A program made the translations under genes and the position numbers. Of a DNA stretch of 64,000 nt, positions 51,937-64,000 are shown one piece after another. Origin of the DNA: Megalopta genalis (taxonomy: Eukaryota > Arthropoda > Insecta > Hymenoptera > Halictidae). The stretch is taken from the NCBI RefSeq assembly GCF_051020955.1, contig NW_027476686.1:1-64000 (forward strand), given 5' to 3'. How positions within the stretch are numbered: position 1 is the stretch's first letter; each line of letters opens with the position of its first letter. The notes below the pieces were generated by a model. It made no database searches. It was not told the DNA's origin and worked only from the letters and a program-made list of their open reading frames with translations.

Positions 51937-54900
51937 CGAATATTTTAGCTTCAAATACTTGTGATATGCATGATTTAGCTTCAACAGTATGCGAAACAAA
52001 CGAGGTAGCTTCAAATCCATGCGAACACATGATTTAGCATCTAATCAATGCGAAGTAGAAGGCTGATCTTCGAATCCATGCGAAGCAAATGGTTTAGCTT
52101 CAAATACTTGTGATATACATGATTTAGTTTCAACAGCATGCGAAACAAACGAGTTAGATTCAAATCCATGCGAAACACATGATTTAGCTTCAAATCAATG
52201 CGAAGTAGGAGGCTTATCTTCGAATCCATGCGAAACAAATGGTTTAGCTTCAAATACTTGTGATATACATGACTTAGCTTTAACAGCATGCGAAACAAAC
52301 GAGGTAGCTTCAAGTCCATGCGAACACATGATTTAGCTTCAAATCAATGCGAGGTAGGAGGCTTATCTTCGAATCCATGCGAAACAAATGGTTTAGCTTC
52401 AAATACTTGTGATATACATGACTTAGCTTCAACAGCATGCGAAACAAACGAGTTAGCTTCAAATCCATGCGAAACACATGATTTAGCTTCAAATCAATGC
52501 GAATTAGAAGGGTTATCTTCGAATCCATGCGAAACATATGATATAGCTTCAAATACTTGTGATATACATGATTTAGCTTCAACAACATGCTAAACAAACG
52601 AGTTAGCTTCAAGTCCAAACGAAAAACATGATTTAGTATCAAGTCAACGCGAAGTTGATGGCTTTGCTTCAAATAAATGCGAAAAGAATGATTTAGCTTC
52701 ACATACTTGTGAATATAAGTGATATAGCTTCAAATACTTGTGATATACATGATTTAGTTTCAACAGCATGCGAAACAAACGAGTTAGCTTCAAATCCATG
52801 CGAAACACATGATTTAGCATCTAATCAATGCGAAGAGGAAGGCTGATCTTCGAATCCATGCGAAACAAATGGTTTAGCTTCAAATACTTGTGATACACTT
52901 GATTTAGCTTCAACAGCATGCGAAGCAAACGAGTTAGCTTCAAATCCATGCGAACACATGATTTAGCTTCAAATCAATGCGAAGTAGGAGGCTTATCTTC
53001 GAAACCATGCAAAACAAATGGTTTAGCTTCAAATACTTGTGATATACATGACTTAGCTTCAACAGCATGCGAAACAAACGAGTTAGCTTCAAATCCATGC
53101 GAAACACATGATTTAGATACAAATCAATGCGAAGTAGAAGGGTTACCTTCGAATCCATGCGAAACAAATGGTTTAGCCGCAAATACTTGTGATATACATG
53201 ATTCAGCTTCAACTGCCTGCGAAACAAACGAGTTAGCTTCAAATCCATGCGAAACACATGAATAAGCATCAAGTCAACGCGAAGTTGATGGCTTAGCTTC
53301 AAATCCATGCAAAACGAATGATTTAGCTTCACATACTTGAAAATATAAGTGATATGGCTTCAAATGCAGGCGAAACAAACGAGTTAGCTTCAAACCCATG
53401 CGAAACACATGATTTAGCATCTAATCAATGCGAAGTAGAAGGCTGATTTTCGAATCCATGCGAAGCAAATGGTTTAGCTTCAAATACTTGTGATATACAT
53501 GATTTAGTTTCAACAGCATGCGAAACAAACGAGTTAGATTCAAATCCATGCGAAACAAATGATTTAGCTTCAAATCAATGCGAAGTAGAAGGGTTACCTT
53601 CGAATCCATGCGAAACAAATGGTTTAGCCGCAAATACTTGTGATATACATGATTCAGCTTCAACTGCATGCGAAACAAACGAGTCAGCTTCAAATCCATG
53701 CGGAACACATGATTTAGCTTCAAATCAATGCGAAGGGAAGGCTTATCTTCGAATCCATGCGAAACGAATATTTTAGCTTCAAATACTTGTGATATGCATG
53801 ATTTAGCTTCAACAGTATGCGAAACAAACGAGGTAGCTTCAAATCGATGCGAACACATGATTTAGCATCTAATCAATGCGAAGTAGAAGGCTGATCTTCG
53901 AATCCATGCGAAGCAAATGGTTTAGCTTCAAAAACTTGTGATATACATGACTTAGCTTCAACAGCATGCGAAACAAACGAGTTAGCTTCAAATCCATGCG
54001 AAACACATGATTTAGCTTCAAATCAATGCGAAGGGAAGGCTTATCTTCGAATCCATGCGAAACGAATATTTTAGCTTCAAATACTTGTGATATACATGAT
54101 TTAGTTTCAACAGCATGCGAAACAAACGAGTTAGATTCAAATCCATGCGAAACACATGATTTAGCTTCAAATCAATGCGAGGTAGGAGGCTTATCTTCGA
54201 ATCCATGCGAAACAAATGGTTTAGCTTCAAAAACTTGTGATATACATGACTTAGCTTCAACAGCATGCGAAACAAACGAGTTAGCTTCAAATCCATGCGA
54301 AACACATGATTTAGCTTCAAATCAATGCGAATTAGAAGGGTTACCTTCGAATCCATGCGAAACAAATGGTTTAGCCGCAAATACTTGTGATATACATGAT
54401 TCAGCTTCAACTACATGCGAAACAAACGAGTCAGCTTCAAATCCATGCGGAACACATGATTTAGCTTCAAATCAATGCGAAGTGGAAGGCTTATCTTCGA
54501 ATCCATGCGAAACGAATATTTTAGCTTCAAATACTTTTGATATACATGATTCAGCTTCAACTGCCTGCGAAACAAACGAGTTAGCTTCAAATCCATGCGA
54601 AACACATGAATAAGCATCAAGTCAACGCGAAGTTGATGGCTTAGCTTCAAATCCATGCAAAACGAATGATTTAGCTTCACATACTTGAAAATATAAGTGA
54701 TATGGCTTCAAATGCAGGCGAAACAAACGAGTTAGCTTCAAACCCATGCGGAACACATGATTTAGCATCTAATCAATGCGAAGTAGAAGGCTGATTTTCG
54801 AATCCATGCGAAGCAAATGGTTTAGCTTCAAATACTTGTGATATACATGATTTAGTTTCAACAGCATGCGAAACAAACGAGTTAGATTCAAATCCATGCG

Positions 54901-57900
54901 AAACAAATGATTTAGCTTCAAATCAATGCGAAGTAGAAGGGTTACCTTCGAATCCATGCGAAACAAATGGTTTAGCCGCAAATACTTGTGATATACATGA
55001 TTCAGCCTTAACTGCATGCGAAACAAACGAGTCAGCTTCAAATCCATGCGGAACACATGATTTAGCTTCAAATCAATGCGAAGTGGAAGGCTTATCTTCG
55101 AATCCATGCGAAACGAATATTTTAGCTTCAAATACTTGTGATATGCATGATTTAGCTTCAACAGTATGCGAAACAAACGAGGTAGCTTCAAATCCATGCG
55201 AACACATGATTTAGCATCTAATCAATGCGAAGTAGAAGGCTGATCTTCGAATCCATGCGAAGCAAATGGTTTAGCTTCAAATACTTGTGATATACATGAT
55301 TTAGTTTCAACAGCATGCGAAACAAACGAGTTAGATTCAAATCCATGCGAAACACATGATTTAGCTTCAAATGAATGCGAAGTAGGAGGCTTATCTTCGA
55401 ATCCATGCGAAACAAATGGTTTAGCTTCAAATACTTGTGATATGCATGATTTAGCTTCAACAGTATGCGAAACAAACGAGTTAGCTTCAAATCCATGCGA
55501 AACGCATGATTTACCATCTAATACATGCGAAGTAGAAGGCTGATCTTCGAATCCATGCGAAGCAAATGGTTTGGCTTCAAATACTTGTGATACACTAGAT
55601 TTAGCTTCAACGGCATGCGAAACAAATGAGTTAGATTCAAATCCATGCGAAACACATGATTTAGCTTCAAATCAATGCGAAGTAGAAGGGTTACCTTCGA
55701 ATCCATGCGAAACAAATGGTTTAGCCGCAAATACTTGTGATATACATGACTTAGCTTTAACAGCATGCGAAACAAACGAGGTAGCTTCAAGTCCATGCGA
55801 ACACATGATTTAGCTTCAAATCAATGCGAGGTAGGAGGCTTATCTTCGAATCCATGCGAAACAAATGGTTTAGCTTCAAATACTTGTGATATACATGACT
55901 TAGCTTCAACAGCATGCGAAACAAACGAGTTAGCTTCAAATCCATGCGAAACACATGATTTAGCTTCAAATCAATGCGAATTAGAAGGGTTATCTTCGAA
56001 TCCATGCGAAACATATGATATAGCTTCAAATACTTGTGATATACATGATTTAGCTTCAACAACATGCTAAACAAACGAGTTAGCTTCAAGTCCAAACGAA
56101 AAACATGATTTAGTATCAAGTCAACGCGAAGTTGATGGCTTTGCTTCAAATAAATGCGAAAAGAATGATTTAGCTTCACATACTTGTGAATATAAGTGAT
56201 ATAGCTTCAAATACTTGTGATATACATGATTTAGTTTCAACAGCATGCGAAACAAACGAGTTAGCTTCAAATCCATGCGAAACACATGATTTAGCATCTA
56301 ATCAATGCGAAGTAGAAGGCTGATCTTCGAATCCATGCGAAACAAATGGTTTAGCTTCAAATACTTGTGATACACTTGATTTAGCTTCAACAGCATGCGA
56401 AGCAAACGAGTTAGCTTCAAATCCATGCGAACACATGATTTAGCTTCAAATCAATGCGAAGTAGGAGGCTTATCTTCGAAACCATGCAAAACAAATGGTT
56501 TAGCTTCAAATACTTGTGATATACATGATTTAGCTTCAACAGCATGCGAAACAAACGAGTTAGCTTCAAATCCATGCGAAACACATGATTTAGATTCAAG
56601 TCAATGCGAAGTAGAAGGGTTACCTTCGAATCCATGCGAAACAAATGGTTTAGCCGCAAATACTTGTGATATACATGATTCAGCTTCAACTACATGCGAA
56701 ACAAACGAGTCAGCTTCAAATCCATGCGGAACACATGATTTAGCTTCAAATCAATGCGAAGTGGAAGACTTATCTTCGAATCCATGCGAAACGAATATTT
56801 TAGCTTCAAATACTTTTGATATACATGATTCAGCTTCAACTGCCTGCGAAACAAACGAGTTAGCTTCAAATCCATGCGAAACACATGAATAAGCATCAAG
56901 TCAACGCGAAGTTGATGGCTTAGCTTCAAATCCATGCAAAACGAATGATTTAGCTTCACATACTTGAAAATATAAGTGATATGGCTTCAAATGCAGGCGA
57001 AACAAACGAGTTAGCTTCAAACCCATGCGAAACACATGATTTAGCATCTAATCAATGCGAAGTAGAAGGCTGATTTTCGAATCCATGCGAAGCAAATGGT
57101 TTAGCTTCAAATACTTGTGATATACATGATTTAGTTTCAACAGCATGCGAAACAAACGAGTTAGATTCAAATCCATGCGAAACAAATGATTTAGCTTCAA
57201 ATCAATGCGAAGTAGAAGGGTTACCTTCGAATCCATGCGACACAAATGGTTTAGCCGCAAATACTTGTGATATACATGATTCAGCTTCAACTGCATGCGA
57301 AACAAACGAGTCAGCTTCAAATCCATGCGGAACACATGATTTAGCTTCAAATCAATGCGAAGTGGAAGGCTTATCTTCGAATCCATGCGAAACGAATATT
57401 TTAGCTTCAAATACTTGTGATATGCATGATTTAGCTTCAACAGTATGCGAAACAAACGAGGTAGCTTCAAATCCATGCGAACACATGATTTAGCATCTAA
57501 TCAATGCGAAGTAGAAGGCTGATCTTCGAATCCATGCGAAGCAAATGGTTTAGCTTCAAATACTTGTGATATACATGATTTAGTTTCAACAGCATGCGAA
57601 ACAAACGAGTTAGATTCAAATCCATGCGAAACACATGATTTAGCTTCAAATCAATGCGAAGTAGAAGGGTTACCTTCGAATCCATGCGAAACAAATGGTT
57701 TAGCCGCAAATACTTGTGATATACATGACTTAGCTTTAACAACATGCGAAACAAACGAGGTAGCTTCAAATCCATGCGAACACATGATTTAGCTTCAAAT
57801 CAATGCGAAGTAGGAGGCTTATCTTCGAATCCATGCGAAACAAATGGTTTAGCTTCAAATACTTGTGATATGCATGATTTAGCTTCAACAGTATGCGAAA

Positions 57901-59224
57901 CAAACGAGTTAGCTTCAAATCCATGCGAAACGCATGATTTACCATCTAATACATGCGAAGTAGAAGGCTGATCTTCGAATCCATGCGAAGCAAATGGTTT
58001 GGCTTCAAATACTTGTGATACACTAGATTTAGCTTCAACGGCATGCGAAACAAACGAGTTAGATTCAAATCCATGCGAAACACATGATTTAGCTTCAAAT
58101 CAATGCGAAGTAGAAGGGTTACCTTCGAATCCATGCGAAACAAATGGTTTAGCCGCAAATACTTGTGATATACATGACTTAGCTTTAACAGCATGCGAAA
58201 CAAACGAGGTAGCTTCAAGTCCATGCGAACACATGATTTAGCTTCAAATCAATGCGAGGTAGGAGGCTTATCTTCGAATCCATGCGAAACAAATGGTTTA
58301 GCTTCAAATACTTGTGATATACATGACTTAGCTTCAACAGCATGCGAAACAAACGAGTTAGCTTCAAATCCATGCGAAACACATGATTTAGCTTCAAATC
58401 AATGCGAATTAGAAGGGTTATCTTCGAATCCATGCGAAACATATGATATAGCTTCAAATACTTGTGATATACATGATTTAGCTTCAACAACATGCTAAAC
58501 AAACGAGTTAGCTTCAAGTCCAAACGAAAAACATGATTTAGTATCAAGTCAACGCGAAGTTGATGGCTTTGCTTCAAATAAATGCGAAAAGAATGATTTA
58601 GCTTCACATACTTGTGAATATAAGTGATATAGCTTCAAATACTTGTGATATACATGATTTAGTTTCAACAGCATGCGAAACAAACGAGTTAGCTTCAAAT
58701 CCATGCGAAACACATGATTTAGCATCTAATCAATGCGAAGTAGAAGGCTGATCTTCGAATCCATGCGAAACAAATGGTTTAGCTTCAAATACTTGTGATA
58801 CACTTGATTTAGCTTCAACAGCATGCGAAGCAAACGAGTTAGCTTCAAATCCATGCGAACACATGATTTAGCTTCAAATCAATGCGAAGTAGGAGGCTTA
58901 TCTTCGAATCCATGCAAAACAAATGGTTTAGCTTCAAATACTTGTGATATACATGATTTATCTTCAACTACATGCGAAACAAACGAGTCAGCTTCAAATC
59001 CATGCGGAACACATGATTTAGCTTCAAATCAATGCGAAGTGGAAGGCTTATCTTCGAATCCATGCGAAACGAATATTTTAGCTTCAAATACTTTTGATAT
59101 ACATGATTCAGCTTCAACTGCCTGCGAAACAAACGAGTTAGCTTCAAATCCATGCGAAACACATGAATAAGCATCAAGTCAACGCGAAGTTGATGGCTTA
59201 GCTTCAAATCCATGCAAAACGAAT
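51937..59224. repeat. Block of 2.4-kb and 3.5-kb related segments
   Basis: The segment 52,288-53,190 recurs at 55,765-56,667 (offset 3,477), and 55,571-56,560 recurs at 57,999-58,988 (offset 2,428). The segment 54,769-55,197 recurs at 57,048-57,476 (offset 2,279 = 2,428 minus a 149-bp pentamer). Whole-pentamer losses distinguish the copies, for example at about 53,195 and 58,960. A one-base deletion giving gcgaagggaagg occurs at about 53,731 and again at about 54,029. The B-type variant gaatattttagc is frequent here and runs from about 46,150 to 62,830. No gene. Confidence 0.8.
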
Positions 59225-60878
59225 GATTTAGCTTCACATACTTGAAAATATAAGTGATATGGCTTCAAATGCAGGCGAAACAAACGAGTTAGCTTCAAAC
59301 CCATGCGAAACACATGATTTAGCATCTAATCAATGCGAAGTAGAAGGCTGATTTTCGAATCCATGCGAAGCAAATGGTATAGCTTCAAATACTTGTGATA
59401 TACATGATTTAGTTTCAACAGCATGCGAAACAAACGAGTTAGATTCAAATCCATGCGAAACAAATGATTTAGCTTCAAATCAATGCGAAGTAGAAGGGTT
59501 ACCTTCGAATCCATGCGAAACAAATGGTTTAGCCGCAAATACTTGTGATATACATGATTCAGCTTCAACTGCATGCGAAACAAACGAGTCAGCTTCAAAT
59601 CCATGCGGAACACATGATTTAGCTTCAAATCAATGCGAAGTGGAAGGCTTATCTTCGAATCCATGCGAAACGAATATTTTAGCTTCAAATACTTTTGATA
59701 TACATGATTCAGCTTCAACTGCCTGCGAAACAAACGAGTTAGCTTCAAATCCATGCGAAACACATGAATAAGCATCAAGTCAACGCGAAGTTGATGGCTT
59801 AGGTTCAAATCCATGCAAAACGAATGATTTAGCTTCACATACTTGAAAATATAAGTGGTATGGCTTCAAATGCAGGCGAAACAAACGAGTTAGCTTCAAA
59901 CCCATGCGAAACACATGATTTAGCATCTAATCAATGCGAAGTAGAAGGCTGATTTTCGAATCCATGCGAAGCAAATGGTTTAGCTTCAAATACTTGTGAT
60001 ATACATGATTTAGTTTCAACAGCATGCGAAACAAACGAGTTAGATTCAAATCCATGCGAAACAAATGATTTAGCTTCAAATCAATGCGAAGTAGAAGGGT
60101 TACCTTCGAATCCATGCGAAACAAATGGTTTAGCCGCAAATACTTGTGATATACATGATTCAGCTTCAACTGCATGCGAAACAAACGAGTCAGCTTCAAA
60201 TCCATGCGGAACACATGATTTAGCTTCAAATCAATGCGAAGTGGAAGGCTTATCTTCGAATCCATGCGAAACGAATAGTTTAGCTTCAAATACTTTTGAT
60301 ATACATGATTCAGCTTCAACTGCCTGCGAAACAAACGAGTTAGCTTCAAATCCATGCGAAACACATGAATAAGCATCAAGTCAACGCGAAGTTGATGGCT
60401 TAGCTTCAAATCCATGCAAAACGAATGATTTAGCTTCACATACTTGAAAATATAAGTGATATGGCTTCAAATGCAGGCGAAACAAACGAGTTAGCTTCAA
60501 ACCCATGCGAAACACATGATTTAGCATCTAATCAATGCGATGTAGAAGGCTGATCTTCGAATCCATGCGAAGCAAATGGTTTAGCTTCAAATACTTGTGA
60601 TGTACATGATTTAGTTTCAACAGCATGCGAAACAAACGAGTTAGATTCAAATCCATGCGAAACACATGATTTAGCTTCAAATCAATGCGAAGTAGAAGGG
60701 TTACCTTCGAATCCATGCGAAACAAATGGTTTAGCCGCAAATACTTTTGATATACATGATTCAGCTTCAACTGCCTGCGAAACAAACGAGTTAGCTTCAA
60801 ATCCATGCGAAACACATGAATAAGCATCAAGTCAACGCGAAGTTGATGGCTTAGCTTCAAATCCATGCAAAACGAATG
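59225..60878. repeat. Regular 601-bp higher-order units
   Basis: The 31-bp monomers start at 59225, 59826, 60427 and 60878, so there are two 601-bp units followed by a 451-bp unit that has lost one pentamer. The 601-bp units are nearly identical; one differs by gaatagtttag instead of gaatattttag at about 60,268. This is the same higher-order length as at 7229-8430, more than 50 kb away, though the variants within it are those of the right half of the window. No gene. Confidence 0.9.
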
Positions 60879-63600
60879 ATTTAGCTTCACATACTTGAAA
60901 ATATAAGTGATATGGCTTCAAATGCAGGCGAAACAAACGAGTTAGCTTCAAACCCCATGCGAAACACATGATTTAGCATCTAATCAATGCGAAGTAGAAG
61001 GCTGATCTTCGAATCCATGCGAAGCAAATGGTTTAGCTTCAAATACTTGTGATATACATGATTCAGCTTCAACTGCATGCGAAACAAACGAGTTAGCTGC
61101 AAATCCATGCGGAACACATGATTTAGCTTCAAATCAATGCGAAGTGGAAGGCTTATATTCGAATCCATGCGAAACGAATGATTTAGCTTCACATACTTGA
61201 AAATATAAGTGATATGGCTTCAAATGCATGCGAAACAAACGAGTTAGCTTCAAATCCATGCGGAACACATGATTTAGCTTCAAATCAATGCGAAGTGAAA
61301 GGCTTATATTCGAATCCATACGAAACGAATAGTTTATCTTCAAATACTTTTGATATACATGATTCAGCTTCAACTGCCTAGGAAACAAACGAGTTAGCTT
61401 CAAATCCATGCGAAACACATGATTTAGCTTCAAATCAATGCGAAGTAGGAGGCTTAATTTCTAATCCATGCGAAACAAATGGTTTAGCTTCAAATACTTG
61501 TGATATACATGATTTAGCTTCAACAGCATGCGAAACAAAAGAGTTAGCTTGAAAATCCATGCACACATGATTTAGATTAAAATCAATGCGAAGTAGAAGG
61601 GTTACCTTCGAATCCATGCGAAACAAATGGTTTAGCCGCAAATACTTGTGATATACATGATTCAGCTTCAACTGCATGCGAAACAAACGAGTCAGCTTCA
61701 AATCCATGCGGGGACACATGATTTAGCTTCAAATCAATGCGAAGTGGAAGGCTTATCTTCGAATCCATGCGAAAAGAATAGTTTAGCTTCAAATACTTTT
61801 TATATACATGATTCAGCTTCAACTGCCTGCGAAACAAACGAGTTAGCTTCAAATCCATGCGAAACACATGAATAAGCATCAAGTCAACGCGAAGTTGATG
61901 GCTTAGCTTCAATCCATGCAAAACGAATGATTTAGCTTCACATACTTGAAAATATAAGTGATATGGCTTCAAATGCAGGCGAAACAAACGAGTTAGCTTC
62001 AAACCCATGCGAAACACATGATTTAGCATCTAATCAATGCGATGTAGAAGGCTGATCTTCGAATCCATGCGAAGCAAATGGTTTAGCTTCAAATACTTGT
62101 GATATACATGATTTAGTTTCAACAGCATGCGAAACAAACGAGTTAGATTCAAATCCATGCGAAACACATGATTTAGTTTCAAATCAATGCGAAGTAGAAG
62201 GGTTACCTTCGAATCCATGCGAAACAAATGGTTTAGCCGCAAATACTTTTGATATACATGATTCAGCTTCAACTGCCTGCGAAACAAACGAGTTAGCTTC
62301 AAATCCATGCGAAACACATGAATAAGCATCAAGTCAACGCGAAGTTGATGGCTTAGCTTCAAATCCATGCAAAACGAATGATTTAGCTTCACATACTTGA
62401 AAATATAAGTGATATGGCTTCAAATGCAGGCGAAACAAACGAGTTAGCTTCAAACCCATGCGAAACACATGATTTAGCATCTAATCAATGCGAAGTAGAA
62501 GGCTGATTTTCGAATCCATGCGAAGCAAATGGTTTAGCTTCAAATACTTGTGATAACATGATTTAGTTTCAACAGCATGCGAAACAAACGAGTTAGATTC
62601 AAATCCATGCGAAACAAATGATTTAGCTTCAAATCAATGCGAAGTAGAAGGGTTACCTTCGAATCCATGCGAAACAAATGGTTTAGCCGCAAATACTTGT
62701 GATATACATGATTCAGCTTCAACTGCATGCGAAACAAACGAGTCAGCTCAAATCCATGCGGAACACATGATTTAGCTTCAAATCAATGCGAAGTGGAAGG
62801 CTTATCTTCGAATCCATGCGAAACGAATATTTTAGCTTCAAATACTTTTGATATACATGATTCAGCTTCAACTGCCTGCGAAACAAACGAGTTAGCTTCA
62901 AATCCATGCGAAACACATGAATAAGCATCAAGTCAACGCGAAGTTGATGGCTTAGCTTCAAATCCATGCAAAACGAATGATTTAGCTTCACATACTTGAA
63001 AATATAAGTGATATGGCTTCAAATGCAGGCGAAACAAACGAGTTAGCTTCAAACCCATGCGAAACACATGATTTAGCATCTAATCAATGCGAAGTAGAAG
63101 GCTGATTTTCGAATCCATGCGAAGCAAATGGTTTAGCTTCAAATACTTGTGATATACATGATTTAGTTTCAACAGCATGCGAAACAAACGAGTTAGATTC
63201 AAATCCATGCGAAACAAATGATTTAGCTTCAAATCAATGCGAAGTAGAAGGGTTACCTTCGAATCCATGCGAAACAAATGGTTTAGCCGCAAATACTTGT
63301 GATATACATGATTCAGCTTCAACTGCATGCGAAACAAACGAGTCAGCTTCAAATCCATGCGGAACACATGATTTAGCTTCAAATCAATGCGAAGTGGAAG
63401 GCTTATCTTCGAATCCATGCGAAACGAATAGTTTAGCTTCAAATACTTTTGATATACATGATTCAGCTTCAACTGCCTGCGAAACAAACGAGTTAGCTTC
63501 AAATCCATGCGAAACACATGGTGAAAAAATAAGCATCAAGTCAACGCGAAGTTGATGGCTTAGCTTCAAATCCATGCAAAACGAATGATTTAGCTTCACA
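60879..63600. repeat. Indel-rich part of the array
   Basis: The same monomers continue, but small indels that are not multiples of a monomer become frequent. They are an extra C at 60953-60956, a rearranged monomer at 61549-61568 (gaaaatccatgcacacatg), +1 at about 61,711 (gcggggacac), -1 at about 61,911 (cttcaatcc), -1 at about 62,554 (tgataacatg), -1 at about 62,747 (gtcagctcaaatcc), and +7 at about 63,521 (gtgaaaaaataagc). Each is seen once. Spacing between 31-bp monomers at 62380, 62979 and 63587 is 599 and 608, exactly 601 adjusted by these indels. No gene. Confidence 0.85.
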
Positions 63601-64000
63601 TACTTGAAAATATAAGTGATATGGCTTCAAATGCAGGCGAAACAAACGAGTTAGCTTCAAACCCATGCGAAACACATGATTTAGCATCTAATCAATGCGA
63701 TGTAGAAGGCTGATCTTCGAATCCATGCGAAGCAAATGGTTTAGCTTCAAATACTTGTGATGTACATGATTTAGTTTCAACAGCATGCGAAACAAACGAG
63801 TTAGATTCAAATCCATGCGAAACACATGATTTAGCTTCAAATCAATGCGAAGTAGAAGGGTTACCTTCGAATCCATGCGAAACAAATGGTTTAGCCGCAA
63901 ATACTTTTGATATACATGATTCAGCTTCAACTGCCTGCGAAACAAACGAGTTAGCTTCAAATCCATGCGAAACACATGAATAAGCATCAAGTCAACGCGA
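63587..64000. repeat. Array continues to the window end
   Basis: The last 0.4 kb returns to ordinary monomers and matches 60,427-60,840 and 61,929-62,340, including the shared gcgatgtagaagg variant. The array runs off the end of the window, so its right boundary is unknown. Confidence 0.85.

Larger units (their letters stand above)
1..64000. repeat. Hierarchical satellite DNA array filling the whole window
   Basis: Every line of the window is built from diverged copies of one ~30-bp monomer with the core tta-gct-tca-aat-nnn-tgc-gaa, giving about 2,100 monomers and about 425 pentamers. Monomers are arranged head to tail on the same strand throughout, and I saw no inversion. No unrelated sequence interrupts the array and neither flank is reached. 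The consensus is about 37% GC and the written strand has more C than G. Long homogeneous arrays of this kind are typical of eukaryotic heterochromatin such as pericentromeres, subtelomeres, sex chromosomes or B chromosomes, but that location is inference only. Alternatives considered were a giant repetitive protein gene (rejected because of frequent stops and frameshifts) and a CRISPR array (rejected because there are no spacers). The species and the satellite family were not recognised. Confidence 0.97.

Noticed and set aside
63521..63535. A-run at the +7 insertion as a poly(A) tail of a retro-insertion
   Set aside because: The run is only six A with no inserted body and no target-site duplication.
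1..64000. CRISPR array (about 30-bp repeats)
   Set aside because: Monomers abut head to tail with no unique spacers, and there is no leader or cas gene.
1..64000. Telomeric or simple-sequence repeat
   Set aside because: The monomer is 30 bp with a complex sequence, and no TTAGGG-like or other short tandem unit was seen. The repeated ttagc is part of the monomer.
1..64000. Inverted segments or palindromic array junctions
   Set aside because: All monomers read in the same orientation wherever I checked; I saw no strand switch.

Overview
The whole 64 kb window is one uninterrupted tandem-repeat (satellite) array. I find no gene, RNA gene, transposable element, CRISPR array or stretch of unique sequence. 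The organism is most likely a eukaryote, because tens of kilobases of homogenised satellite with no intact reading frame are not expected in bacteria, archaea or viruses. Nothing in the sequence identifies the species. The consensus monomer is about 37% GC.

The array is hierarchical. Level 1 is a ~30-bp monomer (about 2,100 copies) whose core reads tta-gct-tca-aat-nnn-tgc-gaa. Level 2 is a 150-bp pentamer of five recognisable monomer classes (A-B-C-D-E), with 149-, 150- and 151-bp versions because one class can be 29 or 31 bp. Level 3 is a set of pentamer multiples, most clearly a 601-bp unit (four pentamers, one carrying the 31-bp monomer) and also 299-, 449-, 751-, 1,049- and 1,352-bp spacings. 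Level 4 is a series of very recent 2.4-5.4 kb segmental tandem duplications.

Layout: 1-6,701, mosaic block; 6,702-12,014 and 12,015-16,727, a 5.3-kb duplication whose second copy lost one 601-bp unit; ~15,752-21,156 and ~21,157-26,353, a 5.4-kb duplication that starts inside the previous copy; 26,354-31,690, mosaic of 149/299/1,049-bp repeats; 31,691-36,282 and 36,283-41,024, a 4.6-kb duplication; 41,025-43,504, mosaic; 43,505-51,936, a 5.2-kb duplication with 2.9-kb and 449-bp duplications nested in its first copy; 51,937-59,224, 2.4- and 3.5-kb related blocks; 59,225-60,878, regular 601-bp units; 60,879-63,600, the same repeats with a marked rise in private small indels, perhaps an approach to an array edge; 63,587-64,000, normal repeat continuing off the window.

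Because 30 is a multiple of 3, three of the six frames of the consensus monomer lack stops. This produces long decapeptide-repeat open frames on both strands (up to 319 codons). They are repeatedly broken by stop-bearing monomer variants and by the 29- and 31-bp monomers, so I treat them as by-products of the repeat. The main biological interest is the readable record of unequal crossover, gene conversion and segmental amplification, together with 10-bp-phased A/T tracts and a near-nucleosome-length pentamer.
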